From: Cyanobacteriota bacterium
Lineage (GTDB): Bacteria; Cyanobacteriota; Cyanobacteriia; Phormidesmidales; Phormidesmidaceae
NCBI GenBank assembly: GCA_027592485.1
Contig: JAQCKL010000028.1
Location: 1-16,812, forward strand
DNA: 16,812 bases
Direction: 5' to 3'
Part shown: positions 1 to 7,383 of the stretch, piece by piece
Numbering within the stretch: position 1 is the first letter of the stretch
Layout of the letters: the number at the start of each line of letters is the position of its first letter
Notes under the pieces: generated by a model
Seen by the model: the letters and a program-made list of their open reading frames with translations, nothing else
What the model was told of the DNA's origin: nothing
The model's database searches: none
Program-made: the position numbers and the translations under genes

Positions 1-7
1 TGCCTTG

Positions 8-43
8 AGGCGCTCCTGACTTGCTTTGGGAACGCCTTTTTTT
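8..43 (+). terminator. probable Rho-independent terminator of an off-window gene
   Basis: AGGCG at 8-12 pairs with CGCCT at 33-37. After one C-A mismatch the stem continues with TCC at 14-16 against GGA at 29-31. A run of seven T follows at 37-43. Hairpin plus T-tract on the plus strand is the classical intrinsic terminator shape. It would end a plus-strand gene lying to the left. No coding end can be assigned with confidence. Confidence 0.5.
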
Positions 44-299
44 AGCTTGCTAGTCTAAACTCCAGTAGCGTGGGGGGAGAGGGAAACAGCCATAGGAACA
101 TCCAGCAATAACGAATGAGTGCTCACCCCCACCGATCCCTTATCAACCCTAGGGGGACAGACTCTGCGAAATGATAGCTAAGTTCCCCGATCCTGGCATA
201 TCCGCTGGCTAAGGACGGGTCGCGGTCATCATTCTTCTTGGTATGGAGATCGGTTTAGGGGTGAGGGCGATCGTGGGTTGGGTGGACCGAAAAACCAAC

Positions 300-337
300 G
301 GCGATCGGCGGAGGGTAGGCACAAGACCTACCCCTAC
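300..337 (-). repeat. hairpin repeat, copy 1
   Basis: GGGTAGG (313-319) and CCTACCC (327-333) form a perfect 7-bp stem around the loop CACAAGA. On the minus strand the unit reads GTAGGGG, a variable stem, CTTGTG, the variable stem complement, then CCCTCCG and CCGATCGCC. It matches copy 2 (592-628, opposite orientation) over 37-38 bases with about four differences, and copy 3 (684-712) in all fixed positions. Confidence 0.7.
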
Positions 338-424
338 GGCATACATCAGGGTTAGGTGGGCGCATGGGGATCGGCAACCGGATTGCGGTGGAGGGCAGGC
401 AGAAGTCAAATCCCTAACCCCTCC

Positions 425-483
425 CGAGAGTTATCCTTTGCTGGCAAGCGATAGAGCGACTTTTGCGTAAAGGATAGCTCTCG
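425..483. repeat. long inverted repeat, 15-bp arms
   Basis: CGAGAGTTATCCTTT (425-439) is the reverse complement of AAAGGATAGCTCTCG (469-483) except for one position that would be a G-U pair in RNA. The loop is 29 bases. There is no T-tract after either arm, so it is not an obvious intrinsic terminator. Function unknown. Confidence 0.6.
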
Positions 484-490
484 CGCAGGC

Positions 491-537
491 TGGGGTGGGT
501 CAGGCCCTCTTATCAATAAACCGGAAACCTACCCCTT
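491..537 (-). repeat. short repeat, copy A of an inverted pair flanking the permease gene
   Basis: On the minus strand it begins with AGGGGTAGGTTTCCGG and ends with GACCCACCCC. The same two blocks, in the same order and at similar spacing, occur on the plus strand at 2029-2070. Within each copy the outer ends (GGGGTAGG and CCCACCCC) are imperfect inverted repeats. This fits a small non-autonomous dispersed repeat. No transposase is nearby. Confidence 0.55.
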
Positions 538-574
538 GATTGCCTACGCCAGAAAACGCTTAAAGAAATTGCCA

Positions 575-588
575 GGTAAGAATTTACC
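575..588. repeat. small palindrome GGTAA-N4-TTACC
   Basis: GGTAA (575-579) and TTACC (584-588) form a perfect 5-bp inverted repeat about 190 bases upstream of the permease start. It could be a protein-binding site or simply part of the repeat landscape. There is no evidence for a regulator. Confidence 0.25.
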
Positions 589-591
589 TTG

Positions 592-628
592 GTAGGGGTG
601 AGTCTTTGCCCACCCTCCGCCGATCGCC
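592..628 (+). repeat. hairpin repeat, copy 2
   Basis: It is in opposite orientation to copy 1 and keeps GTAGGGGT, GTCTT, TGCC, then ACCCTCCGCCGATCGCC. The stem is GGGTG (596-600) with CACCC (611-615). A mismatch and one missing loop base make this the most decayed of the three copies. Confidence 0.65.
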
Positions 629-683
629 CCTCAACCAACCCGTTTCCCCATCCGTGTTATTCAATCGGTTACCCGACAGGTTA

Positions 684-712
684 CGGAGGGCACCCACAAG
701 CGGTGCCCCTAC
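684..712 (-). repeat. hairpin repeat, copy 3
   Basis: GGGCACC (688-694) and GGTGCCC (702-708) form a perfect 7-bp stem around the loop CACAAGC. Outer bases (CGGAGGG and CCCCTAC) and the CACAAG loop match copy 1, while the stem centre differs at every position with pairing kept. It lies about 70 bases upstream of the permease start and could affect its leader transcript. Confidence 0.7.
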
Positions 713-781
713 ATCGCGCTCTGGCGACCCACAATGCTCGCAATCTTCGCCACAATGGCAGTGACCCCCCAGAGGAGCGGC

Positions 782-2005
782 GTGGATTTTACCGAAAGCC
801 TGCGAATGGCGGTGACGACCCTCACCGCCAATAAACTGCGGAGCAGCCTCACCATGCTTGGCATTGTGATTGGCAACGCCTCCGTGATTGCCATGGTGGG
901 CATTGGCGAAGGGGCGCAGCGCTATATTGGCGACCAGCTCCAAACCCTCGGCCCCAACGTCTTGTTTGTGGTGCCCGGCAATCGCCAAACCCGTGAACTG
1001 GGGGGCTTAGAGGTACCCAAAACCCTGGTGGTGGCCGATGCCGAGGCGATCTCTGAGCAAGTGTCTAGCGTCGTCGGCACCGCGCCGGAGTTTAGCGATC
1101 GCAGTTTGATCACCTATCAAAACCGCAGCGCCAATAGCAGCGTGATCGGCACCAATGAGCAGTTTTTGACCGTACGCAGCTTTGAGATGGGCCAGGGCCG
1201 ATTTATTTCTGAAGTCGATCTCGATCGCCGCAGCCTGTCGGCGGTGCTGGGGGCCACCCTGGCGGAGCGACTGTTTGATCAAGAGAGCCCCATTGGCAAA
1301 TCCGTTCGGATCAAGGGGACGAGCTTTGAGGTAATTGGGGTAATGGCCAAGAAGGGCTCGAACCTGGGTCTGGACTACGACGACGCGGTGATTGTGCCGA
1401 TTACCACCCAGGCCAGTCGGCTGGTGGGGCAGCGCCAGTCCCCCTACGGCATTCAGGTGTCGTTTATTGTCGTCTCGACGGTGGATCGCGAGAGCATGGA
1501 CACGGCGGAGTTTCAGATTACGAACCTGCTGCGGCTGCGCCACAAAATCGTGGATGACGACGACTTTTATGTGAGCAGCCAAGACACCCTGCTGGAACTG
1601 GCGGAAACCGTCACCGGTGCCCTAACCCTGCTGCTGGCGGCGATCGCTGGGATTTCCCTCCTCGTGGGGGGCATTGGCATCATGAACATCATGCTGGTCT
1701 CCGTGCGGGAGCGCACCCAGGAAATTGGCCTGCGGAAGGCGATCGGGGCCTCCCAGCAAGATATTTTGGTGCAGTTCTTAATCGAGTCCCTGATTTTGGC
1801 GGTGGCTGGGGGCTTTTTTGGCAGCGGATTGGGCATTAGCGGCGTGTTTTTGCTGGGGGCCGTCACCCCGTTGGAAGCCAGTATTTCGGGGGGGGCGATC
1901 GCCCTGGCTGTCGGCGTATCGGGGGGCATTGGCCTCTTCTTTGGGGTATTCCCGGCCCGGCAGGCGGCCAAGCTCGACCCGATCGTTGCCCTACGCAGCA
2001 TGTAG
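782..2005 (+). CDS. MacB/FtsX-type ABC transporter permease
   Basis: This is an inner-membrane permease subunit of an ABC exporter. Residues 22-42 form the first TM helix (preceded by NKLRSSLTMLGIVIGNASV). Residues 43-275 are a MacB-type periplasmic domain. TM helices 2-4 lie near 280-306, 330-358 and 370-391. The cytoplasmic loop SVRERTQEIGLRKAIGAS after TM2 is the FtsX/MacB coupling segment, and the C-terminus FPARQAAKLDPIVALR is a family hallmark. I prefer the GTG start at 782: AGGAG at 773-777 lies just upstream, and the resulting 407 residues begin right at the usual family N-terminus. An in-frame ATG at 734 would add 16 residues and lacks a ribosome site. No ATPase (MacB/DevA type) or membrane-fusion gene is in the window, so its partners are probably encoded to the left or elsewhere. 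Substrate unknown. Confidence 0.92.
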   Translation: MDFTESLRMAVTTLTANKLRSSLTMLGIVIGNASVIAMVGIGEGAQRYIGDQLQTLGPNVLFVVPGNRQTRELGGLEVPKTLVVADAEAISEQVSSVVGTAPEFSDRSLITYQNRSANSSVIGTNEQFLTVRSFEMGQGRFISEVDLDRRSLSAVLGATLAERLFDQESPIGKSVRIKGTSFEVIGVMAKKGSNLGLDYDDAVIVPITTQASRLVGQRQSPYGIQVSFIVVSTVDRESMDTAEFQITNLLRLRHKIVDDDDFYVSSQDTLLELAETVTGALTLLLAAIAGISLLVGGIGIMNIMLVSVRERTQEIGLRKAIGASQQDILVQFLIESLILAVAGGFFGSGLGISGVFLLGAVTPLEASISGGAIALAVGVSGGIGLFFGVFPARQAAKLDPIVALRSM

Positions 2006-2028
2006 AGGTTCCCCTCTCGGGAGGCGCT

Positions 2029-2070
2029 AGGGGTAGGTTTCCGGCCCGTTGCCAAAGGTTGACCCACCCC
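2029..2070 (+). repeat. short repeat, copy B of an inverted pair flanking the permease gene
   Basis: It begins with AGGGGTAGGTTTCCGG and ends with GACCCACCCC, matching copy A (491-537) in inverted orientation. The middle is diverged and about five bases shorter. The preceding CTCTCGGGAGG (2015-2025) also matches, inverted, the sequence at 420-430, so the similarity may extend beyond the core. Confidence 0.55.
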
Positions 2071-2145
2071 GGCTTACGGCCACCCCTCCCATCGAGGGGA
2101 TATTTCCGCTAGGTTTCCTTAACCCGCACTCAGGTTGCTTAGGAC

Positions 2146-2171
2146 CCCTAGGATCGCTCTGATTCCTAGGG
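2146..2171. terminator. hairpin between convergent genes, possible bidirectional terminator
   Basis: CCCTAGGA (2146-2153) and TCCTAGGG (2164-2171) form a perfect 8-bp stem around a 10-base loop. It sits midway between two gene ends, where a terminator would be expected to serve both strands. Neither side has a T-run, so intrinsic termination would be weak. It may be only a hairpin repeat or an mRNA 3'-end stabiliser. Confidence 0.35.
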
Positions 2172-2232
2172 CAGAAGCAAAGGGGCTCACAGTGTTGGCC
2201 GAACCGTCCTGGCGACTGCTACCCGCTTACCC

Positions 2233-4968
2233 TTAATCGAACTGAGGTGGGGTTTCCGAAGGGGAGAGACGACCGGGGTCGCTGGGGGTGGGGCTGCCGA
2301 AGGGTGGGGGTTCGCCGTTGCCAGCAGCACCGCCGCCATCTTGACCCGCCGCTGCCGCTGCCGCCGCCGCTTCTGCTGCCGCCTTGGCGGGGTCAGTGGG
2401 GGTGGGGTCAAAGGTTTCCACCGTCACCGATCGCACCAACGGCTCCCCAACACCATTACTCACCTGCAGCGTCACCGTCACCGTACCCGGTTCCTGACTG
2501 AGGGGGAACGGGGCACTCCCCGCTAAACCCACCGTGCCAGGGGAAGGTAATAAGGCCGCTTGGGCCGTTGCTCCCCCTTCGATTTCCCAAGTGATCACCA
2601 TGACCGGTACTGGCTGCCCCTGATCCACCGGCACCAGGTACTTCGGCTGGGCATCTTGGCCATTAATTTGAAACGAGACCAACCGGATCGGGCGGGGAGT
2701 CACTTTTACCAGATCGGTCGCCTTGCCCTCTAGTTCCAGGTCCGATTCACTAAAGGCAATGGGTCGCAGCTCAAAGGTGTATTCCCCCACATCCCCAATT
2801 CCGGTGGCGACATTACGGCAAATCAGTTGCACCGCCACCGTGCAGAGGGCATTGAGCTCTTCCGGGATTTCCAGCGCCCCAGTTTCTGGATTGCGGAAGC
2901 GGTAACGACGGCCCCCTAACACCGTGCCGTCCTGGGCCTGGACCACGAGGAGTAAATCTTGAATGTTTTCCGGGGCTTTCACCACCCAATTCAGGCGGAT
3001 CCCCCCTGCCGTCAGCGGCGGTACCCCCTGGGGATTTTCCGCATCAAAGGGGGTACCGAATTCCGCATATTGGGTTTGCCCCGGCACCAATTCCACCACC
3101 TCCGGTAGGGGAATCGGGTCAATTACCACCGCTTGGGTTTGCACCGGTGGCAGCGCCGCCGCCGATTGTCCCTTGGGGACGATGGTGAGCTCAAACAGGT
3201 ACTCGCCAGGGCGACGGGCATCGGTGTAGACATTGCGGCAATTGAGCAGGCGGGCCTCAAGGGTGCAGAAGGGGGCCAGATTGGGCGGCAATTCGTCTCC
3301 CGAGAGGTCGTAGGTGATCGGTCCGCTGAGCAGGGTACCTTCGGGGGAAACGCCGACGAGGCGCAGGGATTGGATCTGGTTGGGGTGGCGGATTTGCCAG
3401 CCGACATGGGCGCGATCGCCCTTGGCCGCCGCATAGCGATCATCCTCCACAAAAAACTCCACGACCTGGGGTACCGTTGGGGGCCGGAAAAACAACTGCC
3501 AGATCACCCACACGAGGATCCCCAGGACCCCCAGGGCAGTCAACAGCACCAAGAGCAAATGCCACCAAGGGCGGGGCAACCAAGTGAAATAGCCCTGAAA
3601 CCGATTGTTGGGCAGGGGCAGCGCCTCAACATCGGCGAGGGCCACCTGGAAGGTGAGCAGTCGCCCGCCGCCGATAAAGGGGCGACGACGGCCCTTGGCG
3701 GGGGCAGCCGTCAACCCCACCTGGCGGGTTTGGCGGGGGGCCAGCTTAATGGTGTCGGCATCCAAGAGATAGGTGCAGAAGTCCGGCTCTTCTAAATCGC
3801 GCACGGCGATCGCCAGGTTTCGGGAACTATTACCCTGGTTCGTGAGCAATAGCTGAAACTGGGCGGGTTGGGTGCTCACCTGCCTAGCAATGGTGGCCAA
3901 CTCGGCCTGGAGTTGATAAATCGGCAACACCCGCAGATAGATCAAATCCAGCAGGGCAAGGTTTTGGTCGTTTTCTGACAGGAGCTGCAGGGTGGGAGTA
4001 TAGGTGTCGGCTAACGCCTCTGCTGGCGGGTTGAGGGTGAAGATGATCTGGCCTTGCTCACCCGGGTTCAGCCCCAGACTGTCACCCTCAACCACCATGC
4101 CCAAGCCTTCGGTGTCTTGGGGGTAAGTAAGTTGGTACCAGCTAATGGGCAGATCGAGGCAGGTGAGGCGAAAGCGATCTACCCGATCCGACCGATTAAA
4201 GACCTGAACCTGGAACTGCAGCACCCCGCCGGGGGCGATCTCTAAGGGGGCCTGGGCTTGGCTCGCTGGGGTGATGCCAAAGGTCGGATCGGCAGCCTGG
4301 GTGCGATCTTGCAACTGGGGCAAAACCTGCAGTCGCTGAGGATATTGAATCGGGGGCAGCTCTGGATAATGGTCCGGGGCTTCGACCACCAATAGGTAGT
4401 CGAAGGTGCCTGGCATTGCCGTCTCTGGCACAGTAAAGGTGAGCACCACCTCCCCACTTTGGCCGGGGGCTAGGGCCAGGGAGCCTTGGCTCTCGGGGCA
4501 CCAGGGCCGTAGATAGGGGGACATGTCGTTAATGTAGACATGGATGATGGCGCTTTGATTACCCCGATTACTGACGGTGACGCCCAGCTCAAAGATCTGA
4601 CCCGTCACGACCAAGTCACTGCCTGCGGAGCTCAAAATCACCGCCAGGGGTTTACTGGGGGTGAGGTTTTGCAACAGGGAATCGGCTAAGGGCTGCTGGC
4701 GACGGTTGAGGGAGTAGGCGCGGTAGGCATCTTTGCCCACGGCCACGACCAACCCCTGCTGAATCAAATTGGCGAGGAGCGATCTCACCTGGATATCCGA
4801 TTCCCCCAGCTCCGCCACAATCGCCCGGAAGTTGACGGTCCCCTGGCGCAGCATCCAAATCATCAATTGCCGTTGACGATCGGGCAACCCTAGCAACGCC
4901 GTCATGCTATCTGGGCTGGCGGTATTAGGAGGGAAGGGCTCCCGGCGAGTTGCGGGGGGGTCGGTCAT
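2233..4968 (-). CDS. winged-helix / Ig-like / single-TM membrane protein of a contractile injection locus
   Basis: This is a 911-residue protein. Residues 25-90 resemble a winged-helix domain (LPDRQRQLMIWMLRQG, then a second helix pair and a small wing). Residues 105-450 carry three beta-sandwich, CARDB-like segments; the middle one contains VFN (256-258) and WYQ (277-279), also seen in two neighbouring proteins. A TM helix spans 467-494. After it, two related domains share a C-T-x(6-7)-C-R-N-V ... G-E-Y-x-F-E-L motif (568-593 and 709-733), with cysteine pairs C568/C577 and C709/C717. A further beta domain (755-852) and an Ala/Pro/Gly-rich tail follow. There is no signal peptide. Arginines before the TM and acidic residues after it favour N-in, C-out. 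It is the last gene of the run, 78 bp after the WD40 gene. It may anchor the baseplate to a membrane (inference). No ribosome site stands out before the ATG at 4968. Confidence 0.85.
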   Translation of the reverse strand: MTDPPATRREPFPPNTASPDSMTALLGLPDRQRQLMIWMLRQGTVNFRAIVAELGESDIQVRSLLANLIQQGLVVAVGKDAYRAYSLNRRQQPLADSLLQNLTPSKPLAVILSSAGSDLVVTGQIFELGVTVSNRGNQSAIIHVYINDMSPYLRPWCPESQGSLALAPGQSGEVVLTFTVPETAMPGTFDYLLVVEAPDHYPELPPIQYPQRLQVLPQLQDRTQAADPTFGITPASQAQAPLEIAPGGVLQFQVQVFNRSDRVDRFRLTCLDLPISWYQLTYPQDTEGLGMVVEGDSLGLNPGEQGQIIFTLNPPAEALADTYTPTLQLLSENDQNLALLDLIYLRVLPIYQLQAELATIARQVSTQPAQFQLLLTNQGNSSRNLAIAVRDLEEPDFCTYLLDADTIKLAPRQTRQVGLTAAPAKGRRRPFIGGGRLLTFQVALADVEALPLPNNRFQGYFTWLPRPWWHLLLVLLTALGVLGILVWVIWQLFFRPPTVPQVVEFFVEDDRYAAAKGDRAHVGWQIRHPNQIQSLRLVGVSPEGTLLSGPITYDLSGDELPPNLAPFCTLEARLLNCRNVYTDARRPGEYLFELTIVPKGQSAAALPPVQTQAVVIDPIPLPEVVELVPGQTQYAEFGTPFDAENPQGVPPLTAGGIRLNWVVKAPENIQDLLLVVQAQDGTVLGGRRYRFRNPETGALEIPEELNALCTVAVQLICRNVATGIGDVGEYTFELRPIAFSESDLELEGKATDLVKVTPRPIRLVSFQINGQDAQPKYLVPVDQGQPVPVMVITWEIEGGATAQAALLPSPGTVGLAGSAPFPLSQEPGTVTVTLQVSNGVGEPLVRSVTVETFDPTPTDPAKAAAEAAAAAAAAGQDGGGAAGNGEPPPFGSPTPSDPGRLSPSETPPQFD

Positions 4969-5046
4969 AGGGGGCGATGGAGCTGCGATTTAATCCGGGC
5001 TGATATCAGGTCTGTAAAGATGGGCTAATCAATAATTGCCAGGGGC

Positions 5047-7383
5047 CTAGGGAGAACTGGTGCTGCATTCGCCGGGGGGTAGGTTAGTAGCGCGAATGGC
5101 CCGCGATCGCACCTTCACCCAACCATTTTCGAGCCCATAGGCCACCAATAACCGGCGGGGCGTCTGCAACACATCAACCGCCGTCACGGGCCGACGGACA
5201 TTCCTGAGGCGCTGGCCTTCTTGGGCATCGGATCGTCGCCGTCCCTTACTGTTGAGGGGCCACAGCATCACCCGGCCATCATCGCCTCCACTCACCAAAT
5301 AACAGCCATCGGCACTCAGGGCCACACTGCGCACCGGCAGTCCCCCATGGCCGGTCAGCCAATCGTCAATCAGCTCACAGGGCTGGCCAGATAAAGTCCC
5401 TGTCCCCTCTCCATTGATGCCCTTGGCGGCGGGGAGGCAATTGCTCACGTCCCACACACTCATCCGGCCCTGATTATCCGCCGCCACCAGCAAGTCCGGT
5501 TTATCCGCCGCCGTGGCCACATCCAGGATGTATTCATTGCCGTCCCCACTGGGGTAATTGCTAAAGGGTTGAATCACCCCCGCCTCTAGGTCAAGGAGCA
5601 CTAACCGGTTAAACCGTCCCGCCACGGCCAAATGACGCTGACCCGATCCCACCAAGGCCATGGACTGAATCGCAAAGCCCAGCTCAAAACCGCGCTGGGG
5701 CTGGCTTTGGGTCAGGGGTGTCTGACCGGGGGTAATGTCCCACTCTAAAACCAGTCCACTCCCGTGACCACTCAGCAAAGACTTGCCCTGGTAGGGCAAG
5801 GCTAAATCAAAGATGCGATCGTCCTTATTAAAGGAGAGGGTGTATTCGCGATTGAGGAGTAAATCCCACCCCTGGATATCGCCATTTTCAAACCCAGCCC
5901 ACAGTTGGTTATTGTCGACCGGGCGGTACTGGGCCACCCGCACCGCCTTATCGGTGCGAATCAGTTGGCGGCGGCCCGTAATCTCGCGATTGTCCACCCG
6001 CCAGCGCCGCAAGCTCTGATCATCAGAGGCACTGAGCAGCTCTTCCCCTTGGCCACTAAACCGCAAGCTATTGATCGTGCCTCGGTGCCCCTGGTTGGCA
6101 TAGAGCCACCACAGCAGCAGCACCAGCAAGACCCCGGTCACACTGCTAAAGATTTGCAGCCAGAAGGGAATGATCGGGAATACTTCTAGCTCTAACGTCT
6201 GTTGGGCTTGGCGAAATTCCACCGTGGGGTCGCCTAAAGCCCCCTGCACCTCAAGGCGCTGCCGCCGGGGCCACCCCAACCAGGGCAATCGCCGACCTAC
6301 CGTTAGGGTCAATGGTGCCATGCCCCCTGGCTCTAGGGGGCGATCGGCGGGCGCTACCATCAATTGGGGCCGCCAAGGGGTCGCCGCTAGGTCATCGATG
6401 GCCGCTAGGGCCGCCCCCTCAGCGGCTAAGGGGTCTGCCGGTGACGGAATGACCGCTTCCGCAGCGGCAGCACCCGCGTCTGCGGCGGCCATAGCGGCCT
6501 CTAACCGTTGTTGCTCCCGACGATCCTCATAGGCAACCGTCGTTTGCACCTGCTGGTTGCCGTTGCTTTGATTACTGACCTGCAAATCGTAGGTCGCAAT
6601 CGCCACCGCTGGGTTCCGCCACCGTCGCGGCTCTGGGGGTAAGGTGGCCTGGGGGCGATCGCAACTGAGCACCACATGGCCCTGGGGCAAGACCGTGAGG
6701 GTGGCCTCAGTCTGCACCGCCATGGTTTGGGCCTGGGTCGCCTCAATCAGCAGGTTATAGCTGCCCTTGGCCGCCATGGCGGGTTGGGGCAGCTGACAGA
6801 CAAACTGCACATCTACTTCTTTACCCGCCGGGAGATGGAGCTGCTTCTCGGCCCCATCGGGCAACCAAGCCAGGGGCAGCCCCTGGAGGGCCAGGGTCAC
6901 ATCCACGGCCTGACGATTCAGGTTTTGAACCTGCAGGGGAATTTCTACGGTGCTGCTGGGGTAGGTCTGGAAGTTGCGATTGGGCATCACCAATCGGGGG
7001 GGCAAGCGACTGCTGCCCTCGATCACTAAGCGCAACACCCGCCGATCTTCATTGCGGAGCTCTAGGGAAAAGACCCGCACGTTTAAATTCATCGTGCCCG
7101 TAAAGCCACTCGGCACCGGGGGAATTGCGAGCAGGTCCACTTGAAAGCGGGTGCGGGCTCCGGCGGGAATTTTAGAGGAGACTTCGGGGGCGACCCGGTA
7201 CCAGGTGGGGGCGGCCTGGGCATCGGCCCCAGCAGCAGACAGTTCCAACTGAAAGCTGGCAAAGGTGCGACTAATGTTGTGAACGGTGACCTCAAAGCTA
7301 ACCGGGGGACCCTCAGGGTGATAGGTGAGGACCTCGGTGGAGAGGGTCGTGGTTAAGGATTCGGTGAGCATCGGTTCGGTCAC
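5047..7383 (-). CDS. Ig-like / single-TM / WD40 propeller membrane protein of a contractile injection locus
   Basis: This is a 778-residue protein. Residues 20-232 hold two beta-sandwich segments, the first with VHN (34-36) and WYR (61-63) as in the adjacent tail protein I. A further sandwich (235-400) is interrupted by an Ala/acidic stretch (287-335). A TM helix spans 403-428. Seven WD40 blades follow (starting near 431, 476, 520, 565, 615, 677 and 730); the clearest are SASDDQSLRRW and VSGGDDGRVMLW. No signal peptide is visible, and basic residues before the TM favour N-in, so the propeller would lie in the periplasm or thylakoid lumen. That placement is inference. The gene overlaps the upstream one by four bases (GTGA), suggesting translational coupling. 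The GTG at 7383 may be replaced by the in-frame ATG at 7371, which has GGGGAG 11 bases ahead. WD40 domains are protein-binding platforms; the partner is unknown. Confidence 0.87.
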   Translation of the reverse strand: MTEPMLTESLTTTLSTEVLTYHPEGPPVSFEVTVHNISRTFASFQLELSAAGADAQAAPTWYRVAPEVSSKIPAGARTRFQVDLLAIPPVPSGFTGTMNLNVRVFSLELRNEDRRVLRLVIEGSSRLPPRLVMPNRNFQTYPSSTVEIPLQVQNLNRQAVDVTLALQGLPLAWLPDGAEKQLHLPAGKEVDVQFVCQLPQPAMAAKGSYNLLIEATQAQTMAVQTEATLTVLPQGHVVLSCDRPQATLPPEPRRWRNPAVAIATYDLQVSNQSNGNQQVQTTVAYEDRREQQRLEAAMAAADAGAAAAEAVIPSPADPLAAEGAALAAIDDLAATPWRPQLMVAPADRPLEPGGMAPLTLTVGRRLPWLGWPRRQRLEVQGALGDPTVEFRQAQQTLELEVFPIIPFWLQIFSSVTGVLLVLLLWWLYANQGHRGTINSLRFSGQGEELLSASDDQSLRRWRVDNREITGRRQLIRTDKAVRVAQYRPVDNNQLWAGFENGDIQGWDLLLNREYTLSFNKDDRIFDLALPYQGKSLLSGHGSGLVLEWDITPGQTPLTQSQPQRGFELGFAIQSMALVGSGQRHLAVAGRFNRLVLLDLEAGVIQPFSNYPSGDGNEYILDVATAADKPDLLVAADNQGRMSVWDVSNCLPAAKGINGEGTGTLSGQPCELIDDWLTGHGGLPVRSVALSADGCYLVSGGDDGRVMLWPLNSKGRRRSDAQEGQRLRNVRRPVTAVDVLQTPRRLLVAYGLENGWVKVRSRAIRATNLPPGECSTSSP

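Larger units (their letters stand above)
1..781. other. repeat-rich intergenic region, no supportable gene
   Basis: No open frame here shows a recognisable protein, and the short ones follow the repeats rather than codon structure. The stretch carries a terminator-like hairpin at its left edge, three copies of one hairpin repeat (300-337, 592-628, 684-712), a long inverted repeat (425-483), a small palindrome (575-588) and one copy of a repeat found again behind the permease gene (491-537). The permease promoter must lie at the right end, but I see no convincing -35/-10 pair. Confidence 0.6.
2006..2232. other. spacer between convergent genes
   Basis: This 227-bp gap separates the 3' ends of the permease (+) and the winged-helix membrane protein gene (-). 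It holds a repeat copy at 2029-2070 and a CCTAGG-centred hairpin at 2146-2171. I see no gene and no clear T-tract terminator on either strand. Confidence 0.6.

Noticed and set aside
584..988. 134-residue minus-strand frame upstream of and across the permease start
   Set aside because: It lies antisense to the permease and hairpin repeats, with composition typical of a shadow frame and no recognisable domain.
1007..1582. 191-residue minus-strand frame
   Set aside because: It is antisense inside the well-supported ABC permease.
2283..2311. G-run cluster that might form a G-quadruplex at the 3' end of the winged-helix gene
   Set aside because: The runs are explained by Pro/Ala/Gly codons of the low-complexity tail, and one loop is longer than usual. 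No independent sign of function.
2340..2390. Trinucleotide (GCC/GCT) repeat
   Set aside because: It encodes the poly-Ala stretch at residues 860-874 of the membrane protein. The codons are mixed, so it is not a pure slippage tract.
3133..3795. 220-residue plus-strand frame
   Set aside because: It is entirely antisense to the winged-helix membrane protein gene, His/Gln/Gly-rich as expected for a complement frame, and has no domain.
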